Below are positions 24,502-33,155 of a stretch of 46,768 nt of DNA, piece by piece. This DNA is from an uncultured Tessaracoccus sp. (GTDB lineage: Bacteria > Actinomycetota > Actinomycetes > Propionibacteriales > Propionibacteriaceae). The number at the start of each line of letters is the position of its first letter. Position 1 is the stretch's first letter. The notes under the pieces were generated by a model. The model worked only from the letters and a program-made list of their open reading frames with translations. It had not been told where the DNA came from and ran no database searches. The stretch lies in contig NZ_CAMYFI010000016.1 of assembly GCF_947255005.1 (NCBI RefSeq), positions 1 through 46,768 of the forward strand, given 5' to 3'. The translations under genes and the position numbers were made by a program.

Positions 24502-25587
24502 ATGCTTGAGCTGCCCAGCTTCCCCTGGGATTCACTGGCCTCCGCGAAGGATCGCGCGAGCGAGCATCCTGGGGGCATCGTCGATCTGTCCGTCGGCACT
24601 CCCGTCGACGACACCCCCGACGTGGCGCGTAAGGCGCTCGCAGAGGCGTCGAATGCGCACGGGTACCCGACGGTGTGGGGCACACCCGAGTGTCGAGACA
24701 GCATCGCCTGCTACATGCAGCGCCGATGGGGCGCCGTCGGGCTCACCCACGAGCACGTGATGCCCGTGGTGGGAACCAAAGAGATCGTCGGGTGGTTGCC
24801 CACTCTGCTTGGGCTGGAGGGAGACGACGTCGTCGCGTTCCCGGAAGAGGCGTACCCGACGTATGAAATTGGCGCGTTAGCTCGTGGGCTCCAGGCACAG
24901 CCGTGCGACGACCCGGCAGCGCTCCCGCAGCAGACGGCACTCATCTGGATTAATTCGCCCTCGAACCCGACGGGGCGGGTGCTGTCCGTTGAAGAGCTGC
25001 GGGCATTCGTTGAGCGAGCACGCAAGCTGGGGGCGGTGCTAGCCAGCGACGAGTGTTATGGGGAGTTCGGCTGGGATGCGGAGCCCGTCTCGGTGCTCGA
25101 CCCGAAGGTCAACGACGGCGATCTCACGGGCTTGCTTGCGGTGCACTCGGTGTCCAAGCGATCAAATGCTGCCGGCTACCGCGCGGGGTTCGTGGTCGGT
25201 GATCCCGAGCTCGTGCAGGGGCTCGTCAGCGTGCGGAAGCATCTCGGCATGATGGTGCCCGCGCCAGTGCAGGCTGCACTCGTGGCAATGCTGGACGACC
25301 AGCAGCATGTCGAGGCCCAGCGTGAGCGCTACCTCGCGCGCCGCGCCGTGCTGCGGCCTGCGCTGGAGGCTGCGGGGTTCACCGTCGACCACTCGGAAGG
25401 CTCGCTGTACCTGTGGGCTACTCGAGGTGAGCATTGCCGTGCGACGGTGAACTGGCTCGCCGAGCGGGGCATCCTCGTCGCACCGGGCGACTTCTACGGA
25501 GCTAAGGCCGCCAATCACGTGCGCGTGGCGCTCACCGCCACCGACGAGCGCATCGCCGCCGCGGCCGAACGTCTGCTCAGCGCGTAG
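24502..25587 (+). CDS. dapC: N-succinyldiaminopimelate aminotransferase
   Basis: The 361-residue PLP enzyme of aminotransferase class I makes N-succinyl-LL-2,6-diaminopimelate in the succinylase branch of lysine/DAP synthesis. The substrate-entry loop is GTPECRDSIACYMQRRWG; WINSPSNPTGRVLS and K219 in HSVSKRSNAAGYRAGF mark the PLP site. It is short compared with typical class I enzymes, as is normal for actinobacterial DapC. The start lies two bases after the ferredoxin stop. DapD and DapE, which act before and after it, are encoded within 3 kb. Confidence 0.92.
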   Translation: MLELPSFPWDSLASAKDRASEHPGGIVDLSVGTPVDDTPDVARKALAEASNAHGYPTVWGTPECRDSIACYMQRRWGAVGLTHEHVMPVVGTKEIVGWLPTLLGLEGDDVVAFPEEAYPTYEIGALARGLQAQPCDDPAALPQQTALIWINSPSNPTGRVLSVEELRAFVERARKLGAVLASDECYGEFGWDAEPVSVLDPKVNDGDLTGLLAVHSVSKRSNAAGYRAGFVVGDPELVQGLVSVRKHLGMMVPAPVQAALVAMLDDQQHVEAQRERYLARRAVLRPALEAAGFTVDHSEGSLYLWATRGEHCRATVNWLAERGILVAPGDFYGAKAANHVRVALTATDERIAAAAERLLSA

Positions 25588-25640
25588 CTCGAGCGTCTCC
25601 GCGGGAGCGTACAGCGCCGAGGGCAGGGCCGCTGCGCTGC

Positions 25641-26459
25641 TTAGCCGAGTGTCACGACGGCGCCCTCGACCGGTTTCGCCTTCGACCAGCGCTTATCGTT
25701 GAGGCTCCAGCGTCGATCGTGCACTTGCACCGACTCAACGCCTGCCTCGTACGTGTTCAAGACCGCGAGTTGGGCGGCGCTCCAGAGCATCTCGTCGGAC
25801 TCAGCCGTGATACGGATGGTGTTCCCTTCGACGGTGTACTGGATCTGGCTGACGCGATCGAGCACTTCCAGGATGGGCGTTGGATCAGCGGTGAGATTCT
25901 GCGTCGTCGCGCACGTGATGGCTTCCTTCCGCGACCCGCGCGCGGCAGCGGCGAGCGCCGTCGCATTGGGGACGTGCTTGCGGTACGCCTGCGGGTGGCC
26001 TGAGCGCTGCACCTTCTGCGCCTGATCGTTGATGTCGCGGGTCTCCCAACCCTTGAACTTCACCAGTTCCTCGTAAAACCTGAGGCTCGAGTACCAAGGG
26101 TCCATGATCTCCTCGGCTGTGCCCCAGTCGAACCGAGGGTCGGGGCGCTGTTGGAATAGCCCAAGTGAGTCGCGATCACCGTAATCGAGGTTCCGGATGC
26201 CGGATTCTTGATACGCCGTCGCCAGAGCAATGGTGGCAGCTCGCTCCGAGAGTCCGGCTTCGTAGGAGGCGGCGACGATGATCGATGCCATCCGCGCTTG
26301 CTCGGCGGTGAGCGTCACGGGCTCGCCATTCGGGTTCACGATGCTGCAGCGCTCCGGGGTGAGCGCGTGGTGCACCGATTTCCACATCCTCCAGCCAAGC
26401 AACCCGACGCCAACGAGGAGCGCGAGGACCAGCAGCAGGATGATCCAGCGTTTGCGCAT
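25641..26459 (-). CDS. Membrane-anchored lysozyme-like protein
   Basis: The 272-residue protein has an N-terminal membrane segment (5-24) and an extracytoplasmic region. The latter includes a lysozyme/transglycosylase-like motif: ALATAYQESGIRNLDYGDRDSLGLFQQRPD, with E85 as the candidate catalytic acid and GLFQQ typical of goose-type and SLT folds. A C-terminal part (about 190-272) is an independent domain. Databases often label such actinobacterial proteins as heavy-metal transporters without visible basis. The start overlaps the dapD stop by one base (TGATG), so it is translationally coupled to a gene that makes the DAP precursor of the peptidoglycan it may cut. Confidence 0.68.
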   Translation of the reverse strand: MRKRWIILLLVLALLVGVGLLGWRMWKSVHHALTPERCSIVNPNGEPVTLTAEQARMASIIVAASYEAGLSERAATIALATAYQESGIRNLDYGDRDSLGLFQQRPDPRFDWGTAEEIMDPWYSSLRFYEELVKFKGWETRDINDQAQKVQRSGHPQAYRKHVPNATALAAAARGSRKEAITCATTQNLTADPTPILEVLDRVSQIQYTVEGNTIRITAESDEMLWSAAQLAVLNTYEAGVESVQVHDRRWSLNDKRWSKAKPVEGAVVTLG

Positions 26460-27385
26460 CAGTTGGAATGCAATTCTGAATTGAGCTGCACCGTGTTGCT
26501 GCGGCGATGCTTCACGATCACCTGGCCGGTGACGGAATCACGCAGGAAGAGCAAATCGTTCTGGCCGGAGAGCTCACGCGCCTTGACCACGTCGCCCTCG
26601 GGCAGCAACACCTTGGTGCCGGCAGTGACGTACAGCCCCGCCTCGACGACACAGTCGTCGCCCAGCGAGATACCGATGCCCGACTCCGCGCCGAGCAGGC
26701 AGCGTTCCCCAATGCGGATGATCTCCTGCCCACCGCCAGACAACGTACCCATGATCGACGCGCCTCCGCCGATGTCGCTTCCAGCCCCGACGACAACCCC
26801 AGCCGAGATGCGGCCTTCCACCATGGAGTTGCCGAGCGTGCCTGCATTGAAGTTGACGAAGCCTTCGTGCATGATCGTGGTGCCCTCAGCCAGGTGGGCG
26901 CCGAGGCGCACGCGGTCGGCGTCGCCGATCCTCACGCCCGTCGGCACTACGTAGTCGACCATGCGGGGGAACTTGTCGACACCGTAGACGGTGAGCTGGA
27001 CGCCCTTGCCGCGCAGTGCTGCCCGTACCTTCGCGACATCCTGCACGCGCACCGGGCCGAAGTTCGTCCAAGCGTTATTGGGCAGCTGGCCAAAGATGCC
27101 GTTGAGGTTGACTCCGTGCGGCTTCACGAGCCTGGCGGAGAGCAGGTGCAGGCGCAGGTAGGCGTCCTCCACGCCGGCGGGGTCGTCGTCGAGCTGAATC
27201 TGGGTGCGCACCACCTTGGTCTCGACGCCGCGGAGATCGTCGGCTCCCTGAGCATCGGCGAGATCGGCGGGCGCCTCGTCGGTGACGGCATCCCCTAGCT
27301 GCGGGTTGGGATACCAGACGTCGAGAACTCCCTGTGGGTGAATAGTGGCGAGGCCCCAGGCCCAAGCTGTGCGCGCTTCAGTCAT
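26459..27385 (-). CDS. dapD: Tetrahydrodipicolinate N-succinyltransferase, actinobacterial type
   Basis: The 308-residue enzyme transfers succinyl from succinyl-CoA to tetrahydrodipicolinate, the first step of the succinylase branch. The left-handed beta-helix is shown by hexapeptide-like repeats (GTLGNSMVEGRISAGVVVGAGSDIGGGASIMGTLSGGG), and NAWTNFGPV and RMVDYVVPTGVRIGDADRVRLGAHLAEGTT are family motifs. Its length matches Mycobacterium DapD rather than the shorter proteobacterial form. The start at 27385 is set by a leaderless -10 box; an in-frame upstream start at 27403 would lie beyond it. It is divergent from dapE. Confidence 0.94.
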   Translation of the reverse strand: MTEARTAWAWGLATIHPQGVLDVWYPNPQLGDAVTDEAPADLADAQGADDLRGVETKVVRTQIQLDDDPAGVEDAYLRLHLLSARLVKPHGVNLNGIFGQLPNNAWTNFGPVRVQDVAKVRAALRGKGVQLTVYGVDKFPRMVDYVVPTGVRIGDADRVRLGAHLAEGTTIMHEGFVNFNAGTLGNSMVEGRISAGVVVGAGSDIGGGASIMGTLSGGGQEIIRIGERCLLGAESGIGISLGDDCVVEAGLYVTAGTKVLLPEGDVVKARELSGQNDLLFLRDSVTGQVIVKHRRSNTVQLNSELHSN

Positions 27386-27398
27386 GCCCGACAGTGTA
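27386..27398 (-). promoter_or_regulatory. Leaderless -10 box of dapD
   Basis: On the minus strand TACACT (27398-27393) is followed by seven bases and ATG at 27385. Confidence 0.6.
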
Positions 27399-27424
27399 GC
27401 CAAGTGCCTGTAAGCCTATCTGGC

Positions 27425-27436
27425 TAAGCTCGTCGT
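27425..27436 (+). promoter_or_regulatory. Leaderless -10 box of dapE
   Basis: TAAGCT at 27425-27430 is followed by six bases and ATG at 27437. The dapD and dapE -10 boxes lie only about 27 bases apart in opposite directions, so the -35 regions overlap and firing may be mutually exclusive. Confidence 0.6.
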
Positions 27437-28489
27437 ATGAGCCTCGACCTGGATGCACCTTTATCCGCCTTGCTGGCGCAGATCGTCGACGTGGAATCCG
27501 TCTCCGGCAACGAGTGCGCGCTCGCAGACCTCGTCGAGGAGGCGCTCAGCCTCCCGCATCTCGAGCTCACCCGCGACGGCGATTGCATCGTCGCGCGAAC
27601 CTCGCTGGGGCGCACTGAACGCGTGGTGATCGCCGGCCACCTCGACACCGTGCCGGTAGAAGACAACCTCCCGTCGCGCCACGACGGCGACGTGCTGTGG
27701 GGGAGGGGCACCGTCGACATGAAGGGCGGCATCGCGGTGATGCTCAAGCTGGCCGCGGAGCTCACCTCGCCGTCGCGCGACATCACCTGGATCTTCTACG
27801 ACCATGAGGAAGTGGACGCGTCGAAGAACGGCCTTGGGCGGCTCACCCGCAACCACCGGGATCTGGTGCAAAGCGACTTCGCGGTGCTCATGGAACCCAC
27901 CTCCGCACGCATCGAAGGCGGTTGTCAAGGCACGGCTCGGATCATATTCGACGTCGCAGGCCAGGCCGCACACTCCGCGCGCAGCTGGATGGGCGTCAAC
28001 GCCATCCACGCACTGGTGCCCCTCCTCGACGCACTCGTCGCCTACGAGCCGCAGCAGGTCGATGTCGAGGGGCTGCGCTACCGAGAGGGCCTCAACGCGG
28101 TCGCCATCGACGGCGGCATGGCCAACAACGTGATCCCCCCGAGCGCGACGCTCACCGTGAACTACCGCTTCGCGCCCGACAAAACCACCGACGAGGCCGT
28201 CGCCCACCTGCGCGACGTATTCGCGGGCCACGAGTTCCGTATCGACGACCTCTCGCCTGCCGCCAGGCCCGGCCTCGACGCCCCGCTGGCTGAGGACTTC
28301 GTGCAGGCAGTGGGCGGGGAAGCCCGCCCGAAATACGGCTGGACCGACGTCGCCCGGTTCTCCGAACTCGGCATCCCCGCCGTCAACTACGGGCCCGGCG
28401 ACGCCCACCTCGCCCACAGACAAGACGAGCGGGTCGATGTCGCAGAGCTCGATCAATGCGCCGACGCTCTACGCTCCTGGCTCCAGTAG
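27437..28489 (+). CDS. dapE: Succinyl-diaminopimelate desuccinylase
   Basis: The 350-residue M20A metalloenzyme removes succinate to give LL-diaminopimelate. The di-zinc site is visible: H68 and D70 (AGHLDTVP), bridging D94 (GTVDMKGG), catalytic E124 and E125 (YDHEEVD), and a late histidine in AHLAHRQDERV. A dimerisation domain lies at about 175-285. Length matches actinobacterial DapE. It is followed after 30 bases by the LOG-family gene on the same strand. Confidence 0.94.
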   Translation: MSLDLDAPLSALLAQIVDVESVSGNECALADLVEEALSLPHLELTRDGDCIVARTSLGRTERVVIAGHLDTVPVEDNLPSRHDGDVLWGRGTVDMKGGIAVMLKLAAELTSPSRDITWIFYDHEEVDASKNGLGRLTRNHRDLVQSDFAVLMEPTSARIEGGCQGTARIIFDVAGQAAHSARSWMGVNAIHALVPLLDALVAYEPQQVDVEGLRYREGLNAVAIDGGMANNVIPPSATLTVNYRFAPDKTTDEAVAHLRDVFAGHEFRIDDLSPAARPGLDAPLAEDFVQAVGGEARPKYGWTDVARFSELGIPAVNYGPGDAHLAHRQDERVDVAELDQCADALRSWLQ

Positions 28490-28519
28490 TACACCCACCC
28501 CGTAAAGAAAGGCCTTCCT

Positions 28520-29248
28520 ATGATCCCGTTTCGTCGCACGCAGGGACCGCTCGTGCTCGACGGTGCACACGCCAACCAACCCACCGCCGACCAGGCGCTC
28601 CTCGACGAGCAGTACCGCTGGGAGACAGGCGACCCGTGGCGTGTCCTGCGCATCCAGGCGGAGTTCGTCGAAGGCTTCGACGCGCTCGCGGGCCTGCCCC
28701 CGGCAGTGAGCATCTTCGGCTCAGCCCGCATCAACCCTGACGACCCCATGTACCAGGCGGGCCAGGAGCTCGCGCGGCGGCTCGTCGAGCGCGGTTTCGC
28801 CATCATCACCGGAGGCGGTCCGGGCATCATGGAGGCCGGCAACAAGGGCGCTCGGGAAGCCGACGGCACATCGGTGGGCCTCGGCATCGAGCTGCCGCAC
28901 GAGCAGGGCATCAACGAGCACGTCACCCTCGGCATCAACTTCCGATACTTCTTCGCCCGCAAGGTGATGTTCCTCAAATACTCCCGCGGCTTCATCACCA
29001 TGCCCGGCGGGTTCGGCACGTTCGATGAGCTTTTCGAAGCGCTCACCTTGCTGCAAACCGGCAAGGTCACGCAGTTCCCGCTCGTGCTGTTCGGCGTTGA
29101 CTACTGGTCGCCGCTCGTCGATTGGCTGAGGCACACCGTCGAGGCTCAAGGCTGCATCTCACCCGGCGACACCGACCTCTTCATCCTCACCGACAGCATC
29201 GATGAAGCCGTCGACGCCATGGGCGAACCCACCCCGCAGGGCAAATAA
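28520..29248 (+). CDS. LOG-family (TIGR00730) nucleotide phosphoribohydrolase-like protein
   Basis: The 242-residue protein has the Rossmann-like LOG fold with GGGPGIMEAGNKGA and PGGFGTFDELFEAL, the two phosphate-binding motifs of cytokinin riboside monophosphate phosphoribohydrolases. In bacteria the family cleaves nucleoside monophosphates (mycobacterial Rv1205 makes cytokinins); the precise substrate here is not known. The ATG has AAAGAAAGG upstream. The stop overlaps the next start (TAATG). Position next to dapE mirrors mycobacteria. Confidence 0.87.
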   Translation: MIPFRRTQGPLVLDGAHANQPTADQALLDEQYRWETGDPWRVLRIQAEFVEGFDALAGLPPAVSIFGSARINPDDPMYQAGQELARRLVERGFAIITGGGPGIMEAGNKGAREADGTSVGLGIELPHEQGINEHVTLGINFRYFFARKVMFLKYSRGFITMPGGFGTFDELFEALTLLQTGKVTQFPLVLFGVDYWSPLVDWLRHTVEAQGCISPGDTDLFILTDSIDEAVDAMGEPTPQGK

Positions 29249-29643
29249 TGGTGGTGGTCATCGTGTTGGCGGCCTTCGCCGTGATGGCGCTCGCCGCGCT
29301 CGCCGGCACCGGGAAGTTCGGCGAATGGGCGGAGCCCGTGAACGACCGGCAGAAGGGGCGCCTGCCCGACGGTCGAATCACCGCCGAAAACGTCGATGAC
29401 GTGCGCATCCCTGGGGCAATGTTCGGCTACGACCGCGCCGAGGTTGATGAGTACGTGAGTTTGGTGACCAGCGGAGTGATCGTCGCCGATCCTGTCGAGT
29501 TCACCATTCGGCAGCGCGGCTACGACATGCAGTTCGTCGACGAACTCATCAGCAGGCTGGGTGCTGGGGAACCTATTGCGGCATCCGTGCCTGCCCATTT
29601 CGGCCCAGACGGTAGAATGAGCTCCAGTTCGGTTCAAGAGTGA
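29248..29643 (+). CDS. DivIVA-domain membrane protein
   Basis: The 131-residue protein has an N-terminal membrane segment (2-19) and two DivIVA-like motifs: IPGAMFGYDRAEVDEYVSLV (about 52-71) and FTIRQRGYDMQFVDELISRL (about 85-104). These short repeats are found in actinobacterial proteins linked to cell poles or division, but the coiled coil of true DivIVA is lacking. It starts by translational coupling to the LOG gene. TAGAAT at 29612-29617, inside its 3' end, probably drives the next gene. Confidence 0.75.
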   Translation: MVVVIVLAAFAVMALAALAGTGKFGEWAEPVNDRQKGRLPDGRITAENVDDVRIPGAMFGYDRAEVDEYVSLVTSGVIVADPVEFTIRQRGYDMQFVDELISRLGAGEPIAASVPAHFGPDGRMSSSSVQE

Positions 29644-29650
29644 GGAAACA
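29612..29650 (+). promoter_or_regulatory. Promoter of the DUF3117 gene within the upstream gene
   Basis: TAGAAT (29612-29617) lies 36 bases before ATG 29654, and GTGAGGAAAC provides the ribosome site. It would allow separate expression of the small gene. Confidence 0.5.
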
Positions 29651-29653
29651 ACG

Positions 29654-29821
29654 ATGGCAGCGATGAAGCCCCGCACCGGTGATGGCCCCATGGAGGTCAC
29701 TAAGGAAGGCCGTGGAATCGTGATGCGTGTCCCCGTCGACGGAGGTGGCCGGCTCGTCGTCGAGATGAACGCCGACGAAGCCAACGCGCTCCTCGACGAG
29801 CTGCAGGCAGTGGTCGGTTGA
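29654..29821 (+). CDS. DUF3117 small protein
   Basis: This 55-residue protein (MAAMKPRTGDGPMEVTKEGR ... ending LLDELQAVVG) matches the conserved actinobacterial DUF3117 family (Rv1211 in Mycobacterium tuberculosis). It is cytoplasmic and of unknown function. Its place between the dapE/LOG group and glgM/glgC is the same as in mycobacteria, which supports orthology. A ribosome site and an internal promoter precede it, and a clear terminator follows. Confidence 0.88.
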   Translation: MAAMKPRTGDGPMEVTKEGRGIVMRVPVDGGGRLVVEMNADEANALLDELQAVVG

Positions 29822-29840
29822 CGATCCACACCACCCAATT

Positions 29841-29872
29841 GACGCCCGGCGCATCGCGTTTCGCCGGGCGTC
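29841..29872. terminator. Terminator between the DUF3117 gene and glgM
   Basis: A perfect 11-bp stem (GACGCCCGGCG/CGCCGGGCGTC) with a 10-nt loop is followed by GTTGTATTT. It lies between convergent genes and can serve both. Confidence 0.8.
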
Positions 29873-29885
29873 GTTGTATTTCAGC

Positions 29886-31076
29886 TCACCCGTGCCGCTC
29901 CATGGCCGTGCGGTACACGTCGACGGTTTGCCGAGCAATCGTCGCCCAAGAGAACTCGTCGATGCAGCGCTGGCGCCCTGCCTTGCCGAAGGTCTGCGCG
30001 CGTGAGGGGTCGCGCACCAACTCGTTCACCTTCGCCGCGAAATCCTGCTCGAACGCCCGCACGAACGCGGGGTCGTCGCCGCGCGTCGGGTCGTAGGGCA
30101 CCAGCAGGCCGGTCTCCCCGTCGTTCACCACCTCAGGAATGCCGCCGACGGCAGAGGCGACGACGGGCGTCTCGCAGGCCATCGCTTCGAGGTTGACGAT
30201 GCCAAGCGGTTCATACACCGACGGGCAGGCGAACACCGTCGCATGGGTGAGCACCTGCCGTACGGATTCGCGCGGCAGCATTTCTTCTACCCACAGCACC
30301 TTCGCGGAACGCTGGCGCTGCAGCTCGTCGAACGCCTGATGGAACTCGGCAGCGATCTCGGGGGTATCGGGTGCGCCCGCGAGCAGCACGAGTTGGACAT
30401 CGTCGTCGAACTCCTGCGCCGCCCGCACCAAATGCACGAGGCCCTTTTGGCGAGTGATGCGCCCGACGAACGCCACGTACGGCTTGTCGAGGTCGATCCC
30501 GAGGCTCCCGACGACATCCGTCCCCGTATCTGGACGGAACTCGTCGGTGTCGATGCCGTTTTTCACCACATGTGTTTTCGACGGGTCCAGCTCCGGGTAG
30601 CTGTCTAACACGTCGCGGCGCATCCCTTCGGAGACGGAAATCACGGCGTCGGCTGCTTCGTAGGCGGTGCGTTCGGCCCAGCTGGACACGCGGTAGCCGC
30701 CACCCAGCTGCTCGGCTTTCCACGGCCGGTGGGGCTCGAGCGAGTGCGACGTGACAACGTGTGGGACGTCGAGCATGAGCCCGCCGATATGGCCCGCCAT
30801 GTTGGCGTACCAGGTGTGCGAGTGCAGGATCTGCGTATCTGGGGCCAGGGCAGCGACCATAGAGAGATCCGCGCCGAGCACGCGCAGGGCCGCGTTTGCG
30901 CCGTCGGGGAACGTTTCTGCGTGCGCGGTGGCCCCGTCGCGAGGCTCGCCCATGCAGTGCACATCGACGTCGATGAGCTTGCGCAGTTGCGGAACGAGTT
31001 GCGCGACGTGCACCCCGGCGCCTCCGTAGATGGACGGGGGGTATTCGCGGGTCAACAAGGACAGCTTGAAGGTCAT
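29886..31076 (-). CDS. glgM: GlgM/GlgA-type glycosyltransferase (GT4)
   Basis: The 396-residue GT4 enzyme is of the actinobacterial GlgA type (TIGR02149). In mycobacteria the homologue Rv1212c makes maltose-1-phosphate from ADP-glucose and glucose-1-phosphate for the GlgE pathway, so glycogen synthase is the older name. Landmarks are LTREYPPSIYGGAGVHV, VAFVGRITRQKGLVHLVRAA and the retaining GT4 E-x7-E region PSVYEPLGIVNLEAMACE. It is divergent from glgC, which supplies ADP-glucose. GACGAT six bases upstream of the ATG is a weak leaderless -10. GlgE itself is not in this window. Confidence 0.9.
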   Translation of the reverse strand: MTFKLSLLTREYPPSIYGGAGVHVAQLVPQLRKLIDVDVHCMGEPRDGATAHAETFPDGANAALRVLGADLSMVAALAPDTQILHSHTWYANMAGHIGGLMLDVPHVVTSHSLEPHRPWKAEQLGGGYRVSSWAERTAYEAADAVISVSEGMRRDVLDSYPELDPSKTHVVKNGIDTDEFRPDTGTDVVGSLGIDLDKPYVAFVGRITRQKGLVHLVRAAQEFDDDVQLVLLAGAPDTPEIAAEFHQAFDELQRQRSAKVLWVEEMLPRESVRQVLTHATVFACPSVYEPLGIVNLEAMACETPVVASAVGGIPEVVNDGETGLLVPYDPTRGDDPAFVRAFEQDFAAKVNELVRDPSRAQTFGKAGRQRCIDEFSWATIARQTVDVYRTAMERHG

Positions 31077-31180
31077 AGAGGCATCGTCCCAGATTTGGGG
31101 CGTTCATGTTGGCGAAGCAGTAAGTCAGGTCCGGAATGGGCGCAATTTCGGAAAACGCGAAAAAACGAGCGCGGATGCAA

Positions 31181-31193
31181 TAGGTTCGTTGTC
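31181..31193 (+). promoter_or_regulatory. Leaderless -10 box of glgC
   Basis: TAGGTT at 31181-31186 is followed by seven bases and ATG at 31194. It rejects a long upstream in-frame extension. Confidence 0.6.
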
Positions 31194-32420
31194 ATGGTGA
31201 CACGCCCGAAGATTCTGTCTATCGTCCTCGCGGGTGGCGAAGGAAAGCGCTTGATGCCGCTGACGGCGGATCGCGCGAAGCCGGCAGTGCCGTTCGGCGG
31301 CACCTACCGCCTGATCGACTTCGTCTTATCGAACCTCGCCAACTCGGAGTTGCGCCAGATCGCGGTGCTCACCCAGTACAAGTCGCACTCACTCGACCGT
31401 CACATCTCGATGACGTGGCGGTTCTCGACGATGCTCGGCAACTACGTCGCCCCGGTGCCCGCGCAGCAGCGGCTCGGGCCGCGCTGGTATCAGGGCAGCG
31501 CGGACGCCATCTTCCAGTCGCTGAACCTCATCCGCGACGCCGAACCTGACTACGTCGTGGTGTTCGGTGCAGACAACATCTACCGGATGGATATCGGGCA
31601 GATGGTGGACGCCCACATCGATTCCGGGCTGAGCGCTACCGTCGCCGGCATCCGCGTGCCCCGTCGGGAGGCGAGTGCCTTCGGTATCATCGACGCAGGC
31701 GCCGACAGCAAGATCCGCCAGTTCCTGGAGAAGCCAACCGACCCACCCGGGCTGCCGGATTCCCCCGATGAGTCGTTCGCGTCGATGGGTAACTACGTGT
31801 TCAGCGCCAAGCAACTGACCGAGATGTTGCGCGCCGACGCCGAAGACCCAACCTCGAGGCACGACATGGGCGGCGACATCATCCCCGCCTTCACCGAGCA
31901 GGGCGAATCGCAGGTGTACGACTTCAAATCCAACGTCGTCCCAGGCGCGACGGAAAAAGACCAGGACTACTGGCGTGACGTGGGCACCATCGACGCGTTC
32001 CACGAGGCGCACATGGATCTCGTCTCTGTCGACCCGGAGTTCAACCTCTACAACACCGACTGGCCCATCTGGACCTCGCAGGTGCAGGCCCCCGGCGCCA
32101 AGTTCGTCATCCGCGGGCGCGCCGAGGACTCCATCGTCACCTCGGGCTGCATCATCTCCGGCGGCGAGATCGACCGCTCAGTGCTCAGCCCGCACGTCCG
32201 GGTAGACAAGTGGGCACAGGTGTCCGACTCGGTGCTCATGGACAAGGTGCGCATCGGTAAGAACGCCGTCGTGCGTCGCGCGATTCTGGATAAGAGCGTT
32301 GTGGTTCCCGACGGTGTACAGATCGGTGTCGACCACGAACACGACCGCGCACGTGGGTTGAACGTGTCTGCAGGCGGCGTCGTCGTCGTGGAGAAGGGCA
32401 CGGTCGTCCCGCGCGACTGA
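31194..32420 (+). CDS. glgC: Glucose-1-phosphate adenylyltransferase
   Basis: The 408-residue enzyme makes ADP-glucose for glycogen and maltose-1-phosphate. The nucleotide-binding start is VLAGGEGKRLMPLTADRAKP, followed by PFGGTYRLIDFVLSN, WYQGSADAIFQSL and the sugar-binding GSMGNYVF-like SMGNYVFSA and EKPTDPP. The C-terminal left-handed helix (about 285-400) has SIVTSGCIISGGEIDRSVLS. The ATG at 31194 is chosen from the leaderless -10; an in-frame frame extending upstream to 30729 overlaps glgM and is not real. It is paired divergently with glgM. Confidence 0.95.
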   Translation: MVTRPKILSIVLAGGEGKRLMPLTADRAKPAVPFGGTYRLIDFVLSNLANSELRQIAVLTQYKSHSLDRHISMTWRFSTMLGNYVAPVPAQQRLGPRWYQGSADAIFQSLNLIRDAEPDYVVVFGADNIYRMDIGQMVDAHIDSGLSATVAGIRVPRREASAFGIIDAGADSKIRQFLEKPTDPPGLPDSPDESFASMGNYVFSAKQLTEMLRADAEDPTSRHDMGGDIIPAFTEQGESQVYDFKSNVVPGATEKDQDYWRDVGTIDAFHEAHMDLVSVDPEFNLYNTDWPIWTSQVQAPGAKFVIRGRAEDSIVTSGCIISGGEIDRSVLSPHVRVDKWAQVSDSVLMDKVRIGKNAVVRRAILDKSVVVPDGVQIGVDHEHDRARGLNVSAGGVVVVEKGTVVPRD

Positions 32421-32424
32421 GCTG

Positions 32425-32457
32425 GCGAGGCCCTAGCCGATGCGGCGAGGGCCTCGC
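32425..32457. terminator. Terminator between glgC and the methyltransferase gene
   Basis: A perfect 10-bp stem (GCGAGGCCCT/AGGGCCTCGC) with a 13-nt loop lies between the convergent stops. Confidence 0.7.
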
Positions 32458-32460
32458 TCA

Positions 32461-33111
32461 TTAGTTCTTGCTGGCGAGCAGCAAGCCGTTGCCGACGGGC
32501 AGCACCGCCTGCGTGTACTCCTCGGAGAGGCTGATCGCCTCGAGCGCTTCGCGGATGATGATCGTCTCGTCTGACTCGTCGTCGGCGTCGGGCACCAGGT
32601 TGAACCACAGCACGTCGTGCACGATGAGCAATCCGCCAGGGCGCAGAAGCCTTCCGGCTGCGGCAATGTATTCGACGTATTCAAGCTTGTCGCCGTTGAT
32701 AAACGCAATGTCGTAGGCACCGTCGCGAAGTTTCGGCAGCACCTCGATGGGGGCGCCGGCGATAAGGCGGAATCTCGAATTCGGGACGCCGGCATCGGTG
32801 AATACTGTGCGGGCGTCGAGCTGGTTTTCCGTCTCAGCGTCAATCGAGGTGAGCACACCGTTCGGGCCCATCGCCTCGAGGAACGCCATGCCGGAGGCCC
32901 CGTGCTGCGTGCCTACCTCGACGACGTTCGTCGCCGCCATCGCCTTCGTGATGGTGGCGAGCGTGGCGACTACGCCGGTGCTGACGGGAACCCGTCCGTT
33001 CACGATGGCCTCGTCGCGTGCCGCGCGGACGGCATCCGATGGGGGTACGTAGTCTTCGGCCCAGTCCCACGTCTGGGTGGTGGGGGCGGCCAGATGCGTT
33101 GGAGTGCTCAC
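32461..33111 (-). CDS. Class I O-methyltransferase (Rv1220c-like)
   Basis: The 216-residue AdoMet-dependent enzyme resembles caffeoyl-CoA-type O-methyltransferases. It shows VVEVGTQHGASGMAFLEAMG (SAM motif I), LTSIDAE, YDIAFINGDKLEYVEYI and LLRPGGLLIVHDVLW. The mycobacterial homologue Rv1220c lies next to sigE as here; its substrate is unknown. The GTG at 33111 is chosen over a longer N-terminus because a perfect leaderless -10 lies seven bases upstream. It is divergent from dapA. Confidence 0.85.
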   Translation of the reverse strand: MSTPTHLAAPTTQTWDWAEDYVPPSDAVRAARDEAIVNGRVPVSTGVVATLATITKAMAATNVVEVGTQHGASGMAFLEAMGPNGVLTSIDAETENQLDARTVFTDAGVPNSRFRLIAGAPIEVLPKLRDGAYDIAFINGDKLEYVEYIAAAGRLLRPGGLLIVHDVLWFNLVPDADDESDETIIIREALEAISLSEEYTQAVLPVGNGLLLASKN

Positions 33112-33124
33112 ACAACCAATCGTA
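33112..33124 (-). promoter_or_regulatory. Leaderless -10 box of the methyltransferase gene
   Basis: On the minus strand TACGAT (33124-33119) is followed by seven bases and GTG at 33111. Confidence 0.6.
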
Positions 33125-33155
33125 GTCGGCTCACCACCGCAATGCGTAGACACAC

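Noticed and set aside
30729..31193. N-terminal extension of glgC to 30729
   Set aside because: It would overlap glgM on the other strand, and conserved GlgC sequence begins at 31194 next to a leaderless -10 box.
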